A stretch of 34,857 nt of DNA, from positions 22,242 through 57,098 of the forward strand of contig NZ_QMEB01000006.1 of assembly GCF_012912135.1 (NCBI RefSeq). The letters are read 5' to 3'. Of the stretch, positions 34,217 through 34,857 are shown piece after piece. The position numbers and the translations under genes were made by a program. The stretch is from Brasilonema bromeliae SPC951. Lineage in GTDB: Bacteria > Cyanobacteriota > Cyanobacteriia > Cyanobacteriales > Nostocaceae. Numbering within the stretch: the first letter of the stretch is position 1; every line of letters starts with the position of its first letter. Under the pieces are notes generated by a model. That model was not told the DNA's origin. It saw only the letters and a list, made by a program, of their open reading frames with translations, and ran no database searches.

Positions 34217-34743
34217 CTGTTATTCTTTCTATTCTTAGTCTTACACTCTTATGCTGTACCGTAAGCTATACCTCTTATAGCTTTCATTCGTATCCACGAT
34301 ACGGTACTTCCTTGCTTTTAAGCTTTCGCATTTTTATATAAGTATCTTTCAGTGACTAGTCTGAGTCCAGACTGGCATATCATTTTATAACTTTTCAGAA
34401 TAACAAATGGAATAGAGAGAGGAGGTAAAACGACTCCAGATCTGTAGCTCTTCTCCACAAATTGTAGAAAAAAGTGATCTCGCTTGAAACTGCGTGCCAA
34501 AGCTTTGATCAGAACGGGTTCGCTGTATCCTCACTCCCACGTACGTTTTCACACCTAATACTCAACTCATACAAACACAAAGTTTGATTAGAGTTGATAG
34601 TCTTAAAGACAAAACTGCTAGCTTAACACTGGCAAGTGAGCTACATTCTTAAAAAAAAATGAAACTTAAAAAAAAACTAGCAATTTTGGTTGTTAATGGT
34701 TGTCATGAGCCAAATTCAAACTCTATGATCGCCATATGTTAGT
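34217..34743. other. Gap at the right end
   Basis: The region is AT-rich, with two ctt-A9 runs (A9 at 34651-34659 and 34668-34676). A minus-strand frame at 34318-34500 has a TTG start, no ribosome-binding site and no recognisable motif, so it is not called. I see no hairpin or RNA gene. Confidence 0.4.
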
Positions 34744-34857
34744 TCAACGACTAGCAACAGCCAGTGATTCCTGACCTGGTGGGGCTTCGAGTACCCTCAG
34801 GCTCGGAAATAAAAAGTGATTCTCTTCAACATATTGAGCTCCAAACAGCCCCTTTTC
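34744..34857 (-). CDS. Possible 3' end of a gene continuing beyond the window
   Basis: A minus-strand frame is open from the right edge to a TGA at 34744-34746 and encodes 37 residues ending LRVLEAPPGQESLAVASR. Its codon use looks coding (gcc cca cca ggt cag gaa), but it is too short to assign. It may be the C-terminus of a larger protein lying to the right. Confidence 0.35.
   Translation of the reverse strand, partial: EKGLFGAQYVEENHFLFPSLRVLEAPPGQESLAVASR

Noticed and set aside
34318-34500. 60-residue minus-strand frame near the right end
   Set aside because: TTG start, no ribosome-binding site and no recognisable motif.

Overview
This window most likely comes from a filamentous, heterocyst-type cyanobacterium. 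The palindrome GCGATCGC (HIP1) occurs 14 times, where chance predicts less than one copy. A probable heterocyst-frequency gene (patD) is present, as are a squalene-hopene cyclase and several families typical of cyanobacteria (DUF3611, a short PadR regulator, a CCB-like membrane protein). The genus cannot be fixed from the sequence. I saw no rRNA, tRNA, CRISPR array or complete insertion sequence.

Layout. 1-2646: hopanoid genes, with an hpnB-like glycosyltransferase (cut by the window edge) divergent from shc. 2647-6048: small and regulatory genes (a hypothetical protein, a receiver-only response regulator, two small conserved-looking ORFs, a 62-residue HTH protein) with long non-coding gaps and a strong orphan terminator. 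6049-7383: a secreted MltA/3D-like protein. 7408-11044: an SDR oxidoreductase, a three-histidine-box desaturase and a glycerolipid acyltransferase. 11268-12149: an exported beta-barrel-like protein, followed by a 1.3 kb gap holding a promoter-like site and a perfect hairpin but no gene.

13463-24896 is an exopolysaccharide locus. A WecG/TagA/CpsF glycosyltransferase faces a leftward operon (O-antigen ligase/Wzy-like polymerase, two GT4 glycosyltransferases, a membrane-anchored GH5 glycoside hydrolase, then the 3' remnant of another glycosyltransferase). A divergent rightward operon encodes a Wzc-like copolymerase/ATPase, a Wzx flippase and a GT2 glycosyltransferase. Together these give sugar transfer, flipping, polymerisation, chain-length control and possibly trimming. 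No initiating sugar-phosphate transferase and no outer-membrane Wza exporter are in the window. Several genes here are AT-rich and lack HIP1, which suggests a mosaic history.

25129-34857: a double-ATPase ABC protein, patD, the RelA/SpoT (p)ppGpp enzyme, a MITE-like element with three 38-bp tandem repeats, serS, a DUF3611 protein, a PadR regulator, a CCB-like protein and a mostly non-coding end. The less ordinary points are the truncated glycosyltransferase abutting the GH5 gene, the Wzc homologue without a tyrosine tail, the MltA-like protein, the MITE-like element and several operator-like palindromes. I did not find a clearly new multi-gene system; the exopolysaccharide locus with its own glycoside hydrolase is the nearest candidate.
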